A DNA stretch of 64,000 nt from Actinospica robiniae DSM 44927 (lineage in GTDB: Bacteria > Actinomycetota > Actinomycetes > Streptomycetales > Catenulisporaceae). The position numbers and the translations under genes are program-made. The notes below the pieces were generated by a model that worked only from the letters and a program-made list of their open reading frames with translations, was not told where the DNA came from and ran no database searches. Positions within the stretch are counted from its first letter, which is position 1, and each line of letters begins with the position of its first letter. The stretch spans positions 8,104,154-8,168,153 of the forward strand of contig NZ_KI632511.1 in assembly GCF_000504285.1 (NCBI RefSeq), written 5' to 3'. Positions 1 to 9,594 of this stretch are shown here, one piece after another.

Positions 1-312
<312 letters not shown>

Positions 313-438
313 TCTCCGGACGGGCCGCGGCCCGCTGATCCGCGGTACCTTGAGGGCGCGTGCCCGGGCGATCCCCGGCCCGCGCCCCGAGTCCGTTACC
401 GCCCACGACCTGGGCGGCCCGCCACATCGGAGTGACCC

Positions 439-1590
439 ATGGATGCTGCGCGCAGCGCCCTGCTGCCCACCGAAGAGGCCCAAGCGCTGCTCGAGCTCAC
501 CGCCGAGCTCGGCGCCAAGGAGCTCGCGCCCCGCGCCGCGGCGGCCGAGGCGAGCGGTCAGTTCCCGCGCGACGCCTTCCGCCTGCTCGGCCGCTCCGGG
601 CTGCTCGGACTGCCCTATCCGGAGCAGTACGGCGGCGCCGGCCAGCCCTACGAGGTCTACCTGCAGGTCGTCGAGGAGCTCGCCAGCAGCTGGCTGGCCG
701 TCGGCCTCGGCGTCTCCGTGCACACCCTCTCCTGTCACGCGCTGGCCGAGTACGGCAGCGAGGAGCAGCGCGAGCGCTGGCTGCCGGACATGATCGGCGG
801 GGACCTGCTCGGCGCGTACTGCCTGTCCGAGCCCGGGCACGGCTCGGACGCGGCGCACCTGGTCACCAAGGCCCAGCCGGACGGCGGCGGCTACCGCATC
901 GACGGGACCAAGGCCTGGATCACCCACGGCGGCGAGGCGGACTTCTATACTGTGCTCGCGCGCACCGGTGAGGAAGGCCCGAAGGGCATCAGCGCGTTCC
1001 TCGTGGACGCCGGCACCGAGGGGCTGAGCGCGGCTTCGCCGGAGCACAAGATGGGCATGCGCTCCTCCACCACCGCCCAGATGCGTTTCGAGTCCGTGCG
1101 GGTGCCGGAAGAGCGGTTGATCGGCGAGCCCGGCCAGGGCTTCGAGATCGCCATGCGCGCGCTCGACCACGGCCGGCTCGGCATAGCCGCGTGCGCGGTC
1201 GGCCTGGCCCAGGCGGCGCTGGACGCGGCCACCGCGTACGCCCGGGAGCGGGTCCAGTTCGGCAAGCCGATCATCGAGCACGACGCCGTCGGGTTCATCC
1301 TGGCCGACATGGCCGCCCGCACCGAGGTGGGCCGGGCCGCGTACCTGGCCGCGGCCCGGCTGCGCGACAAGGGCCTGCCGTTCTCCCGGCAGGCCGCGAT
1401 CGCCAAGCTGCACTGCACCGACGCGGCGATGCAGAGCACTGTCGACGCGGTGCAGGTGCTCGGCGGCGCGGGCTACACCACCGACTTCCCGGTCGAGCGG
1501 TTCCTGCGCGAGGCCAAGGTGCTGCAGATCGTCGAGGGCACCAACCAGATCCAGCGGATGGTCATCGCGCGCTCGCTCGCCCGCGGCTGA
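439..1590 (+). CDS. acyl-CoA dehydrogenase
   Basis: A 383-residue protein of normal length for the acyl-CoA dehydrogenase family, which oxidises acyl-CoA thioesters to enoyl-CoA using FAD and passes electrons to electron-transferring flavoprotein. The three expected domains are visible: an N-terminal helical domain, the middle beta domain with the SEPGHGSD flavin/substrate segment (about residues 132-139), and the C-terminal helical domain ending in IVEGTNQIQ, where Glu366 is in the position of the catalytic base. ATG at 439 is preceded by a short purine stretch. It is followed by a strong hairpin, so it is probably monocistronic. Substrate chain type (straight, branched or aromatic) cannot be told from the sequence. 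Confidence 0.93.
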   Translation: MDAARSALLPTEEAQALLELTAELGAKELAPRAAAAEASGQFPRDAFRLLGRSGLLGLPYPEQYGGAGQPYEVYLQVVEELASSWLAVGLGVSVHTLSCHALAEYGSEEQRERWLPDMIGGDLLGAYCLSEPGHGSDAAHLVTKAQPDGGGYRIDGTKAWITHGGEADFYTVLARTGEEGPKGISAFLVDAGTEGLSAASPEHKMGMRSSTTAQMRFESVRVPEERLIGEPGQGFEIAMRALDHGRLGIAACAVGLAQAALDAATAYARERVQFGKPIIEHDAVGFILADMAARTEVGRAAYLAAARLRDKGLPFSRQAAIAKLHCTDAAMQSTVDAVQVLGGAGYTTDFPVERFLREAKVLQIVEGTNQIQRMVIARSLARG

Positions 1591-1608
1591 CGTCTCGTCA
1601 CACGCGAT

Positions 1609-1641
1609 ACCCCGCGCACCCCGGTGCGACCGGCGCGGGGT
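1609..1641. terminator. hairpin terminator after acyl-CoA dehydrogenase
   Basis: ACCCCGCGC (1609-1617) pairs perfectly with GCGCGGGGT (1633-1641) across a 15-nt loop, 19 bp after the stop codon. There is no T-tract, as is common for actinomycete intrinsic terminators. Confidence 0.6.
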
Positions 1642-1720
1642 GCTAGCGGCGGTCCGGGCCGGGTATGTTACAAGCAGTCAGTAACCGGTCCCAGCCCCGA
1701 GCACACCTTAGGCGGCACAC

Positions 1721-2848
1721 ATGACACGAGGTGCGAGCGGTCCGCGCATTTTCGGCTTCGCCCACGCGGTGGCGGTCTGCGCCCTGGTCGGCGGCTACCT
1801 CGTCGGCCGCACTCAGGGCCTCGTCGTGGTGGCGCTGCTGGGTGTGCTGGAGATCGCAGTGTCCTTCGACAACGCGATCGTGAACGCGACCGTGCTGGCG
1901 CGGATGAACCGCTACTGGCAGCGGATGTTCCTGACCGTGGGCGTGCTGATCGCCGCGATCGGGATGAGGCTGGTGCTGCCGCTGGTCATCGTCGCGATCG
2001 GCGCGCGCCTGACGCCCTGGCACGCGGTCGACCTGGCGTACGCGAACCCGACCCGCTACCACGACCTGCTGCTCGCCGCCCAGCCCGGCATCGCCGCGTA
2101 CGGCGGGATCTTCCTGCTGATGATCGCGATCGCGTTCTTCCGCGAGGAGCGCGAGGTGCACTGGTGGCCGCTGATCGAGCGGAGGCTGCCGAGCCTGCTC
2201 GACCACCGCGGCGTCCCGCAGCTGATCGCCTTGCTGTTCACCGCGGTCGCGGGGCTGACCGTGCCCGGCGACGTGCGCGAGAAAGTGGTCCTGGGCTGCC
2301 TGTTCGGCCTCCTGTGCCACCAGGCGGTCAAGCTGCTCTCCGACCGCGTCGCCGACGCCGCCGACGCCGACGGCGCCTCCCGCCCCCGCGCGACCGTCGA
2401 AGGCCGAGCCGCGCTGCTGCTGTTCATCTACCTCGAACTGCTCGACGCGACCTTCTCCATGGACTCGGTCATGGGCGGCTTCTCCGTGACCGTGAACATC
2501 GCGCTGATCACCCTCGGCCTCGCCATCGGCGCCGGTTACATCCGAGCCCTGACGGTCTACGTCGTACGCCGCGGCACCCTCGAGCAGTACCGGTACCTGG
2601 AACACGGCGCGTACTACTCGATCGCGCTGCTCGCCGTGCTGCTGCTGTGGGAGATCTGGCGCGACGTCCCCGACTGGATCACCGCCTGCACCGGCGCCGT
2701 GGTCATCACCGCCGCCTGGCTCACCTCGATCTGGGCCGCGAAACGCCAGCTGCGCCGCGAAGCCGAGCGCCACGCCGACTCGCCGGACGCCGAGATCCAG
2801 CACTTCGTCTCGCAGAAGGCTGAGGCGAGAAATAAGGATGCCGCCTGA
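1721..2848 (+). CDS. DUF475 / TerC-like integral membrane protein
   Basis: A 375-residue polytopic membrane protein with about eight hydrophobic segments. Two acidic membrane motifs typical of the TerC/DUF475 superfamily are present: SFDNAIVN (residues 48-55) and LELLDATFSMDSV (about 237-249). Related proteins are implicated in metal (Mn/Ca) efflux or tellurite resistance, but the DUF475 branch has no settled function. The C-terminus is a charged cytoplasmic tail. The next gene starts inside this one (11-bp overlap), suggesting translational coupling. Confidence 0.85.
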   Translation: MTRGASGPRIFGFAHAVAVCALVGGYLVGRTQGLVVVALLGVLEIAVSFDNAIVNATVLARMNRYWQRMFLTVGVLIAAIGMRLVLPLVIVAIGARLTPWHAVDLAYANPTRYHDLLLAAQPGIAAYGGIFLLMIAIAFFREEREVHWWPLIERRLPSLLDHRGVPQLIALLFTAVAGLTVPGDVREKVVLGCLFGLLCHQAVKLLSDRVADAADADGASRPRATVEGRAALLLFIYLELLDATFSMDSVMGGFSVTVNIALITLGLAIGAGYIRALTVYVVRRGTLEQYRYLEHGAYYSIALLAVLLLWEIWRDVPDWITACTGAVVITAAWLTSIWAAKRQLRREAERHADSPDAEIQHFVSQKAEARNKDAA

Positions 2849-3485
2849 GGTGAAAGCCGACCTGCTGTGCCGACGCGTGTTCACCGCCCTGCGGGAGGGG
2901 CGGCTCGAGGCCGATCCGGTGGTGGAGTTGGCCTGCGAGTTGCTGGATTGGGGGCACTACGGGTCGGCCGTGCGCGAGGTGGTCGAACGCGTGCCGGCGG
3001 GGTTGGCGGCGGGGGAGCTGGCCGGGTTGGCCGCGCGGCTGCTGGACGAGGCCGCGTTCGAGCCAGGGTTCGATCTCGTGCCGGAGCGGCTCGACGTGCT
3101 GCGGGAGGCACTGCGGGTCGTGGCGCGGGATTTGGCCGCGGGCGGGATTGAGGGGGAGCCGAGGTTGGAGCTCGTCGAGGAGTTCGGGCCCGCGATGCCG
3201 CGGATCCTCTTGGCGGACGGGCGGTGGATCGCCGGTGGGCCAGAGCTCTGCGGACCGGTCGGCGACGACTTGACTTGCGCGGTGGCGACGATGGCCGACG
3301 TCGTGCAGTGCGGGCTGATGGAGCAGACGTGGCAGGTGTGGCCGGTCTGCGCCGAACATCCGCGGCTCGGCGCTCACGCTGTGGTGCGTTCGGGCGAGGC
3401 CGTGTGGTGGTGCGTGGGCGGGGTCGGGCACGTGGTGGGAGCGGTGGGCGAGCTAGGGGCTCGGCGCCGGAGCGGCCGGCGTTAG
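2838..3485 (+). CDS. hypothetical protein coupled to DUF475 gene
   Basis: A 215-residue acidic, largely helical soluble protein without a family I recognise. ATG at 2838 overlaps the 3' end of the DUF475 gene, so the two are probably co-translated. Several Trp residues cluster near the C-terminus (MEQTWQVWP and AVWWCVGG), which may form a hydrophobic patch, and the last ten residues are basic. Its stop codon overlaps the convergent gene's stop by 4 bp. Guanine usage on the plus strand is slightly higher than in its neighbours (many GGG/GAG codons), but codon positions still look like native coding sequence. Confidence 0.7.
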   Translation: MPPEVKADLLCRRVFTALREGRLEADPVVELACELLDWGHYGSAVREVVERVPAGLAAGELAGLAARLLDEAAFEPGFDLVPERLDVLREALRVVARDLAAGGIEGEPRLELVEEFGPAMPRILLADGRWIAGGPELCGPVGDDLTCAVATMADVVQCGLMEQTWQVWPVCAEHPRLGAHAVVRSGEAVWWCVGGVGHVVGAVGELGARRRSGRR

Positions 3486-4471
3486 CTGCGCCTGGCGGCG
3501 GTTCTGGTCGTCACGCTGTCGCTGTCCGAGTCGACGGTGAGTTCCACGGCGCGGCGCAGCTGCTCGAGGCGGTAGGGCAGGGGGCGCCAGCCGACGGAGC
3601 CGGCGAGCTCGGCGTTGAGCTCCACCACCGCTCGCGTGTACGCACGCTGCAAGCCCCGCGGACGCAGGGGCATGCCCGGGGGGCGGCGGATGGCGTGGCC
3701 GTCCTGCGCGGGCAGGCCGGCGTGGTTGCCGGCCACCGAGACCCACAGGGCCTTGACCCCTAGCTGGAACTCGTCGATCAGCTCCTGACGGTGCCTCAGC
3801 CAGTGCCGCAGCGCCGCGACCGTGCCGGGGGAGAGGGTGACCTGCTGCGTCACCGGCTCGGCCACCCGGCGCGCCTGCGGCTTGCGCACGATCGTCACCG
3901 CGGGCTGGTCGGCCTCCAGGTCGAGGTCCGCCAGGGTCAGCGCGCACAGCTCGCCCACCCGCGCGCCGGTGTCCAGCACCGTGCCGATCACCGCGAGCAG
4001 CCGGACGTGGGCGGCGAGCACCGGCGGGTTCTCCGCCCGCTCGATCAGGTGCGCGCGCAGCTGCGAACGCGTCGGCGCGTCCACCGGCTCGCGCACCTGC
4101 GGCTGCTCCACCCGCTCGCCGAACTCCACCGGCACCCCGAGCTCCCGGGCGAGCAGCTTCAGACAGTCTTCGCGCACCCGCATCGACGCCGGGCTGGAGA
4201 CGGCTCCGGGCACCCGGCTGGCCCTGGTGCGCAGCTCGCCGCGGCGGCCGAGGTCGAGGTACGAGCTGACCGCCTGCGCCCGGAACAGGTCCGCGGCGGT
4301 GACGACCGGGCCGTGCGGACGGTACTCCGGGTGGGCCAGCGCGAGCCTCAGCTCCTTGACGAACCAGCGGATCTGCCGGGCCCGCGCGGCGCTGGTCTCC
4401 TCCCGGGAGCACAGCCGTTCGGCCGCGGCGGTCACCTCTTCGACGGCCCCGGCGGTCTGACCTTCTGTCAT
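3482..4471 (-). CDS. tyrosine-recombinase-like protein with degraded active site
   Basis: A 329-residue protein laid out like a phage-integrase-type recombinase: an N-terminal SAM-like helical domain, then a catalytic-like domain with TGARVGELCALTLADLD, the box-I arginine region. The C-terminal box, which normally reads H-x-L-R-H, instead reads EQLRR, so the histidine is lost. No tyrosine follows at the expected spacing; the protein ends in an acidic Asp/Ser stretch. It is therefore unlikely to cut DNA by the usual mechanism and may be a DNA-binding relative. ATG at 4471 is preferred over upstream in-frame starts because the extra 37 residues are Arg-rich non-conserved sequence. It is divergent from the Lrp gene. 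No attachment site or phage gene lies nearby. Confidence 0.7.
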   Translation of the reverse strand: MTEGQTAGAVEEVTAAAERLCSREETSAARARQIRWFVKELRLALAHPEYRPHGPVVTAADLFRAQAVSSYLDLGRRGELRTRASRVPGAVSSPASMRVREDCLKLLARELGVPVEFGERVEQPQVREPVDAPTRSQLRAHLIERAENPPVLAAHVRLLAVIGTVLDTGARVGELCALTLADLDLEADQPAVTIVRKPQARRVAEPVTQQVTLSPGTVAALRHWLRHRQELIDEFQLGVKALWVSVAGNHAGLPAQDGHAIRRPPGMPLRPRGLQRAYTRAVVELNAELAGSVGWRPLPYRLEQLRRAVELTVDSDSDSVTTRTAARRS

Positions 4472-4582
4472 ACGGCGCAACGATAGCCGCCCGCGCCGAC
4501 AGCGGCCCGCACCCGAGCGCGGGCGCTCCGCATGATGAACAGTCGAACGCGCAGTGTGGCGAAGACGACTACGGTAAGGCAT

Positions 4583-5047
4583 GTGGAGGACATCGACCTA
4601 CAGATCATTAGGCTCCTGCTGGAAGACGGGCGGATGAGCTACACCGACGTGGGCAAGGCCACCGGCCTGTCCACCTCGGCCGCCCACCAGCGCGTTCGCC
4701 GGCTCGAGCAGCGCGGTCTGATCAAGGGTTACCGTGCGGTGGTGGACGCCGAGGCGCTGGGCCTGCCGTTGACGGCGTTCGTCTCGGTCAAACCCTTCGA
4801 CCCGGCCGCGCCGGACGACGTGCCCGAGCGGCTCTCCGGCCTGTCCGAGATCGAGTCCTGCCACTCCGTGGCGGGGGACGAGAACTACATCCTGAAGATC
4901 CGGGTGGCCACCCCGGCCGACCTGGAGGGGCTGCTCGGCCGGATCCGCTCGGCCGCGAACGTCTCGACCCGGACCACCATCGTGCTCTCCACGCCGTTCG
5001 ACGGGCGCACGCCTGATCTTCCGGGAGCGCGTCCGATCGGCGGCTAA
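4583..5047 (+). CDS. Lrp/AsnC-family transcriptional regulator
   Basis: A 154-residue regulator of standard size. An N-terminal winged helix-turn-helix (MSYTDVGKATGLSTSAAHQRV) is followed by the ASNC/RAM ligand-binding domain. The family binds DNA as octamers or dimers and responds to amino acids or related small molecules. GTG at 4583 is chosen because GGTAAGG lies just upstream and the protein then begins VEDIDLQI, as family members do; an ATG at 4532 would add 17 unconserved residues. Its stop lies 10 bp before the amidohydrolase start, so the two probably form an operon and the regulator may sense that enzyme's substrate or product. Confidence 0.9.
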   Translation: MEDIDLQIIRLLLEDGRMSYTDVGKATGLSTSAAHQRVRRLEQRGLIKGYRAVVDAEALGLPLTAFVSVKPFDPAAPDDVPERLSGLSEIESCHSVAGDENYILKIRVATPADLEGLLGRIRSAANVSTRTTIVLSTPFDGRTPDLPGARPIGG

Positions 5048-5057
5048 GGTGCTCCTC

Positions 5058-6722
5058 GTGACTACTGCGCCTTCCGGCTCCGCCCGCACCACCTTGCTGC
5101 GCAACGGGGCCGTCTACAACCCGGCCGAACCGTACGCGACCGCGTTGCTCACGGTGGGGGACACGGTCGCCTGGATCGGCTCGGAGGACGGCGCCGACCT
5201 GCACGCGGACGGGGTGGACGAGATCGTCGACCTCGACGGCGGACTGGTGACGCCGGCGTTCGTGGACGCGCACGTGCACGCGACCTCCACCGGGCTGGCG
5301 CTGACCGGGCTGGACCTGTCCGGCAGCGGCTCGCGCGAGCAGGTGCTCGACCGGCTGGCCGCGTTCGCCGCGAACCTGCCCGCGGACGGGGTCGTGCTCG
5401 GCACCGGCTGGGACGAGACGGCGTGGCCGGACGCGAAGCCGCCCACCGCCGAGGAGCTGGACCGGGCCGCCGGCGGACGGGCCGTCTACCTCTCGCGGGT
5501 GGACGTGCACTCGGCGGTGGCCTCCTCGGTGCTGCTCGCCGCGGTGCCGGACCTCGAAACGGCGGCCGGCTATCGCGGCGAGGGGCTGGTCGCCCAGAAA
5601 GCCCATCACCTGATTCGGGCCGCCGCCTACGGCAAAGTGACGCCGAATCAGCGAGACGACGCGCAACGCATCGCGCGCGCCCGCGCCGCCGAGCTGGGCA
5701 TCGGCGCGGTGCACGAGTGCGGCGGCCCGGACATCTCCGGCGAGGACGACTTCACCGGCCTGCTGGAGCTCGCCGCGGACGAGCCCGGGCCCTACGTCTT
5801 CGGGTACTGGGGCGAGCTGACCGACCCGGTCAAGGCGTTCGAGCTCGGCGGGGTGGGCGCGGGCGGAGACCTGTTCATCGACGGCGCGCTCGGGTCGCGC
5901 ACCGCGGCGCTGCGCGACCCGTACGCGGACGCCGCCGACACGGGCGATCCGACGCACGGCGGCGTGACCTACCTGGACGTCGAGCAGCTGGCCGGGTTCC
6001 TCGCCATGTGCGTCGAGGCCGAGGTGCAGCCGGGCTTCCACGTCATCGGCGACTACGCGATGGACCTGCTCGTCGGCGCCCTCGAGCTGGCCGCCGAGGC
6101 GGTGGACGAGAACCGGCTGCGCGCGCTGACCGTGCGCGCCGAGCACGCCGAGATGGTCGACGCCGCCGCGATCGCGAAGCTGGCCCGCTTCGGCGTGGTG
6201 GTCAGCGCGCAGCCGGGCTTCGACGAGGCGTGGGGCGGGCCGTCGGGCATGTACGCCAAGCGGCTCGGGGCCGAGCGGGCCGCCGCGCTCAACCCGTTCG
6301 CCGCGCTCGGCGCGGCCGGGATCGTGCTCGCGTTCGGCTCGGACTCGCCGGTGACCCCGCTCGGGCCGTGGGCGGCCGTGCGGGCCGCCGCGTTCCACCA
6401 GACCCCGCAGTCGCGGATCACCGTGCGCGCCGCGTTCTCCGCGCACACCCGCGGCGGCTGGCGGGCGCTGCGGCCGGGCGCCCCCGGGGTGCCGGCGGAC
6501 GAGCAGGGCGTGCTGGCCCCGGGCGCCGCGGCCACGTACGCCGTGTGGCAGGCCGGCGATCTGGTCGTGCAGACGCCGGACAGCCGGGTCGCCGCGTGGT
6601 CGACGGACGAGCGGGCCGGGGTGCCCGGGCTGCCCGACCTGACCCCGGGCCTGCCGCTGCCGCAATGCCTTCGTACCTCCGTGCGCGGCTGGCCGGTGTA
6701 CGACCGGCTGAAGGGGCGCTGA
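5058..6722 (+). CDS. amidohydrolase family protein (YtcJ-like)
   Basis: A metal-dependent hydrolase of about 554 residues of the YtcJ/imidazolonepropionase-like amidohydrolase superfamily, acting on C-N bonds of cyclic amides or related compounds in the cytoplasm. The beta-alpha barrel metal motif DAHVHAT lies at about residues 70-76. Further metal/catalytic positions are visible in RAEHAEM, GFHVIGDYAMD and AFGSDSPVTPL. GTG at 5058 has AAGG eight bases upstream; a GTG at 5049 would have none. It immediately follows the Lrp regulator gene. Substrate is not predictable from sequence. Confidence 0.87.
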   Translation: MTTAPSGSARTTLLRNGAVYNPAEPYATALLTVGDTVAWIGSEDGADLHADGVDEIVDLDGGLVTPAFVDAHVHATSTGLALTGLDLSGSGSREQVLDRLAAFAANLPADGVVLGTGWDETAWPDAKPPTAEELDRAAGGRAVYLSRVDVHSAVASSVLLAAVPDLETAAGYRGEGLVAQKAHHLIRAAAYGKVTPNQRDDAQRIARARAAELGIGAVHECGGPDISGEDDFTGLLELAADEPGPYVFGYWGELTDPVKAFELGGVGAGGDLFIDGALGSRTAALRDPYADAADTGDPTHGGVTYLDVEQLAGFLAMCVEAEVQPGFHVIGDYAMDLLVGALELAAEAVDENRLRALTVRAEHAEMVDAAAIAKLARFGVVVSAQPGFDEAWGGPSGMYAKRLGAERAAALNPFAALGAAGIVLAFGSDSPVTPLGPWAAVRAAAFHQTPQSRITVRAAFSAHTRGGWRALRPGAPGVPADEQGVLAPGAAATYAVWQAGDLVVQTPDSRVAAWSTDERAGVPGLPDLTPGLPLPQCLRTSVRGWPVYDRLKGR

Positions 6723-6916
6723 CGAGGCGGCCCGTCCGCGGGCGAATGGGACAACGGCGCCCATGACGGGCCCGGGAAGCTTAAAAGTGCGTGGGAATGG
6801 CCGAAGGAACCGCCTCCGCGGTCTTCCCGTCGATATCCGTGCGCGATGATGAGACCCGGCGCGTGACGTCTTCGCGCCGTGACCGACCACCGACAGCAGG
6901 AGCGGAAGGGCCACCT

Positions 6917-8698
6917 GTGGCACACCTCTGGCGTCCCCGGCGCCCCCGGCCCGGCCGGGCCTGGCTCCCGCACCTGGCCGCGCTCGCCTCCGGGCTGGCG
7001 CTTTACCCGTCCTTCGCCCCGATCGGCTGGTGGTGGCTGGCGCCGCTGAGCGTGGCCGGGTTCACCCTGGCCGTCTCGGCCGCCTACCGCGGCCGGGTGG
7101 CCCGCGGGCAGCGCCGGCCGTGGGCGGCCGCGGCCTGGGCCGGGCTCTGGTTCGGGCTCGTGTTCTGCTACATCACCTTCCGCTGGCTCAACGTGATCGG
7201 CGTGGACGCGCTGGTCGCCCTCGGCCTGGCGGAGGCGCTCTACTTCGCTCCGCTCGGCGCGGCCGTGGCCTCGGCCGGCCGGCTGCGCGGCGCGGCCTTC
7301 TGGCAGGCGCTGCTGTGGGTGGCCGAGGAGTTCTTCCGGGACCGCTGGCCCATCGGCGGGTTCTCCTGGGGCCGGCTCGCCTTCAGCCAGACCCAGACCC
7401 CGCTGACCAAGGTGGTCGCGCTCGGCGGCGCGCCGCTGCTCACCTTCGCCACCGCGCTGGTCGGCACGGTGCTGGCCGGGTACGTCCCGCGCCTGCTGCG
7501 GGCCAGGGCGCTGCGGCGGGAGCAGAGCGGGGCCCCGTCCTGGGCCGAGGCGCTGGGCTGGCGCACCGCGGTCGCCTGGCTCGGCGCCGCGCTGGTGCTG
7601 CCGCTGGTGGGCAACCTGGTGCCGATACAGACGACCGCGGGCAAGCCGGTCCAGCTCGCCGCGATACAGGGGGACGTGCCGCGCACCGGCCTGGACGCGT
7701 ACGGCCAGGCCTCGGCGGTGCTGGACAACCACGTGCGGGTCACCGAGCAGTACGCGGCCGAGGTCGCGGCGGGCAAGGCCCCGCAGCCGGTGGCCGTGTT
7801 CTGGCCGGAGGACTCCGACGACGTCGACCCGTTCACCGATCCGACCGCGTACGCGAAGGTGAGCGAGGCGGTCGCGGCCGTCAAGGCGCAGACCCTGGTC
7901 GGCGCGGTGGTCGTGGTCGGGCAGAAGAACGCCCAGGAGCTCGGCATCGTCTGGGATCCGCAGTCCGGGCCGGGGCAGGCCTACGCCAAGCGGCACCTGG
8001 TGCCCTTCGGCGAGTACATCCCGTTCCGGGCCGAGCTGACCAAGTACATCTCCGAGCTCTCGCTGGTCCCGCGCGACTTCATACCCGGCCACACCCCGGG
8101 CGTGCTGACGGTCGGCGGTGTGAAGATCGCCCTGGTGATCTGCTTCGAAGTCGCCTACGACGACATGGTCCGCTCCTCCGCGCTCGGGGGCGGCGGCGTG
8201 CTGGTCGTGCAGACGAACAACGCCACCTACGGCTGGACCGACCAGCCCTCGGAGCAGCTCGCCATCTCCCAGCTGCGCGCGGTGGAGACCGGCCGGCCGG
8301 TGATGATCGCCGCCACGAGCGGAATCTCCGCCTATATAGACGCTTCTGGGCGTATCGTGCAGCAGACCGGCCAGTTCACTCCGGCCGTGGTGTCCGCCGA
8401 GGTCACTCCGCGCACCGGGGAGACCCTGGCGCTGCGGCTGGGTGCCGGACCCGAGTGGGTGATGACCGGCCTCGGCCTGCTGGCCTGGGCCTGGGCGGCC
8501 GCCGCGGGCCGGCGTCGACGCCGTGACGCCCTGGCCTTCCAGACCGCCGCGGCGCCCGCGCCGGCCGACGATCCGGAGCCGGCTCCGTCCGCGCTCGCGG
8601 GCGTGGCGGGCGACATCGCCCCGGACCGGATAAGCTCGCTGCCCGCGCCCGCTATCACCGCCCCCTCGACGAACGATGCAAGGAAGTCCCGCACGTGA
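6917..8698 (+). CDS. lnt: apolipoprotein N-acyltransferase
   Basis: A polytopic membrane protein of about 593 residues that N-acylates the diacylglyceryl-cysteine of lipoproteins. Six or so N-terminal membrane segments are followed by a nitrilase-like domain with the catalytic triad: Glu in FWPEDSDD (about 298), Lys in AKRHLVPFGEY (about 358) and Cys in VICFEVAYDD (about 409). GTG at 6917 is preceded by GGAAGGG; a start at 6791 would add 42 residues lacking membrane character. It ends in GTGA overlapping the start of the ppm1 gene. In mycobacteria the equivalent pair is adjacent or fused, which supports both assignments. A C-terminal Ala/Pro-rich tail follows the last membrane segment. Confidence 0.92.
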   Translation: MAHLWRPRRPRPGRAWLPHLAALASGLALYPSFAPIGWWWLAPLSVAGFTLAVSAAYRGRVARGQRRPWAAAAWAGLWFGLVFCYITFRWLNVIGVDALVALGLAEALYFAPLGAAVASAGRLRGAAFWQALLWVAEEFFRDRWPIGGFSWGRLAFSQTQTPLTKVVALGGAPLLTFATALVGTVLAGYVPRLLRARALRREQSGAPSWAEALGWRTAVAWLGAALVLPLVGNLVPIQTTAGKPVQLAAIQGDVPRTGLDAYGQASAVLDNHVRVTEQYAAEVAAGKAPQPVAVFWPEDSDDVDPFTDPTAYAKVSEAVAAVKAQTLVGAVVVVGQKNAQELGIVWDPQSGPGQAYAKRHLVPFGEYIPFRAELTKYISELSLVPRDFIPGHTPGVLTVGGVKIALVICFEVAYDDMVRSSALGGGGVLVVQTNNATYGWTDQPSEQLAISQLRAVETGRPVMIAATSGISAYIDASGRIVQQTGQFTPAVVSAEVTPRTGETLALRLGAGPEWVMTGLGLLAWAWAAAAGRRRRRDALAFQTAAAPAPADDPEPAPSALAGVAGDIAPDRISSLPAPAITAPSTNDARKSRT

Positions 8699-9486
8699 TC
8701 GACTCGAACAGCCCGGAAGCCGCCTCGCCCGAGGCCGCTGAGCCCGTGCCCGTCCTGGTGATCATCCCGACGTACAACGAGCGCGACAACATCGAGCCGA
8801 TCGTCGCCCGGGTGCATCAGAGCAACCCCCGGGTGCACGTCCTGGTCGCCGACGACAACAGCCCCGACGGCACCGGTGAGATCGCCGACAAGCTCGCCGC
8901 CGACGACGACCGGGTCAAGGTGATGCACCGGGCCGGCAAGCAGGGCCTCGGCGCCGCCTACATCGCCGGCTTCCAGTGGGGCATGGCCAACGGCTACCAG
9001 ATCCTGATCGAGATGGACGCCGACGGCTCGCACCGCCCGGAGGACCTGCCCGCGCTGCTCGGCGCGCTCGAGCGGGAGGGCGCCGACCTGGTGATCGGCT
9101 CGCGCTACGTCAAGGGCGGCGAGATCAAGAACTGGCCGAAGTCCCGGGAGATCCTGTCCAAGGGCGGCAACACCTACATCCACCTGATCATGGGTCTGAA
9201 GGTGCGCGACGTGACGGCCGGCTACCGGGTCTTCCGGCGCTCCACCCTGGAGGCGATCGGCCTGGACTCGGTGCGCTCGGCCGGGTACTGCTTCCAGACC
9301 GACCTGACCCGCCGGGTGAACAACGCCGGGCTCCGGATCGTCGAGGTGCCGATCACCTTCATCGAGCGCGAGCGCGGCCAGTCGAAGATGAACCGCAGCA
9401 TCATCGTCGAGTCGCTCTGGCGCGCCACCTCCTGGGGCGTGCAGGACCGGATCGCCCAGCTGACCGGCGGGCGCAAGCGGAGGTAG
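8695..9486 (+). CDS. ppm1: polyprenol monophosphomannose synthase (GT2)
   Basis: A 263-residue family 2 glycosyltransferase that moves mannose from GDP-mannose to polyprenyl phosphate, the lipid mannose donor for protein O-mannosylation and lipoglycans. Expected motifs are present: IIPTYNERDNIEPI near the N-terminus, VADDNSPDGTGE, and EMDADGSHRPED, which supplies metal-binding acids. It has no C-terminal membrane anchor, as in other actinobacterial Ppm1 catalytic domains that rely on the neighbouring Lnt-like membrane protein. The start GTG lies within the 4-bp overlap with lnt, so translation is coupled. The GDP-mannose-type enzyme at 15283 and the GT39 protein at 31372 could act upstream and downstream of it. 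Confidence 0.93.
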   Translation: MIDSNSPEAASPEAAEPVPVLVIIPTYNERDNIEPIVARVHQSNPRVHVLVADDNSPDGTGEIADKLAADDDRVKVMHRAGKQGLGAAYIAGFQWGMANGYQILIEMDADGSHRPEDLPALLGALEREGADLVIGSRYVKGGEIKNWPKSREILSKGGNTYIHLIMGLKVRDVTAGYRVFRRSTLEAIGLDSVRSAGYCFQTDLTRRVNNAGLRIVEVPITFIERERGQSKMNRSIIVESLWRATSWGVQDRIAQLTGGRKRR

Positions 9487-9523
9487 CGGCGCGCCAGGCC
9501 TGGCCACTGCCGGCGCAAACGCC

Positions 9524-9550
9524 GAGTGCGCGCCACCAGGGCGCGCACTC
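9524..9550. terminator. bidirectional hairpin between ppm1 and rbpA
   Basis: GAGTGCGCGCC (9524-9534) pairs perfectly with GGCGCGCACTC (9540-9550) around a 5-nt loop. It sits between the convergent ends of ppm1 and rbpA. Confidence 0.65.
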
Positions 9551-9594
9551 GCGGGTGGTCGTCGGGCCCAGGCGCTCGGCCGGCCCGGCGACGG

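Noticed and set aside
3482-4471. Integrative element with attachment site
   Set aside because: No att-like direct repeat, tRNA gene, excisionase or replication gene lies near, and the recombinase residues are missing.
4788-6923. A 711-codon minus-strand frame opposite the amidohydrolase
   Set aside because: Composition is typical of antisense frames and the opposite-strand amidohydrolase has a full metal site and ribosome binding site.
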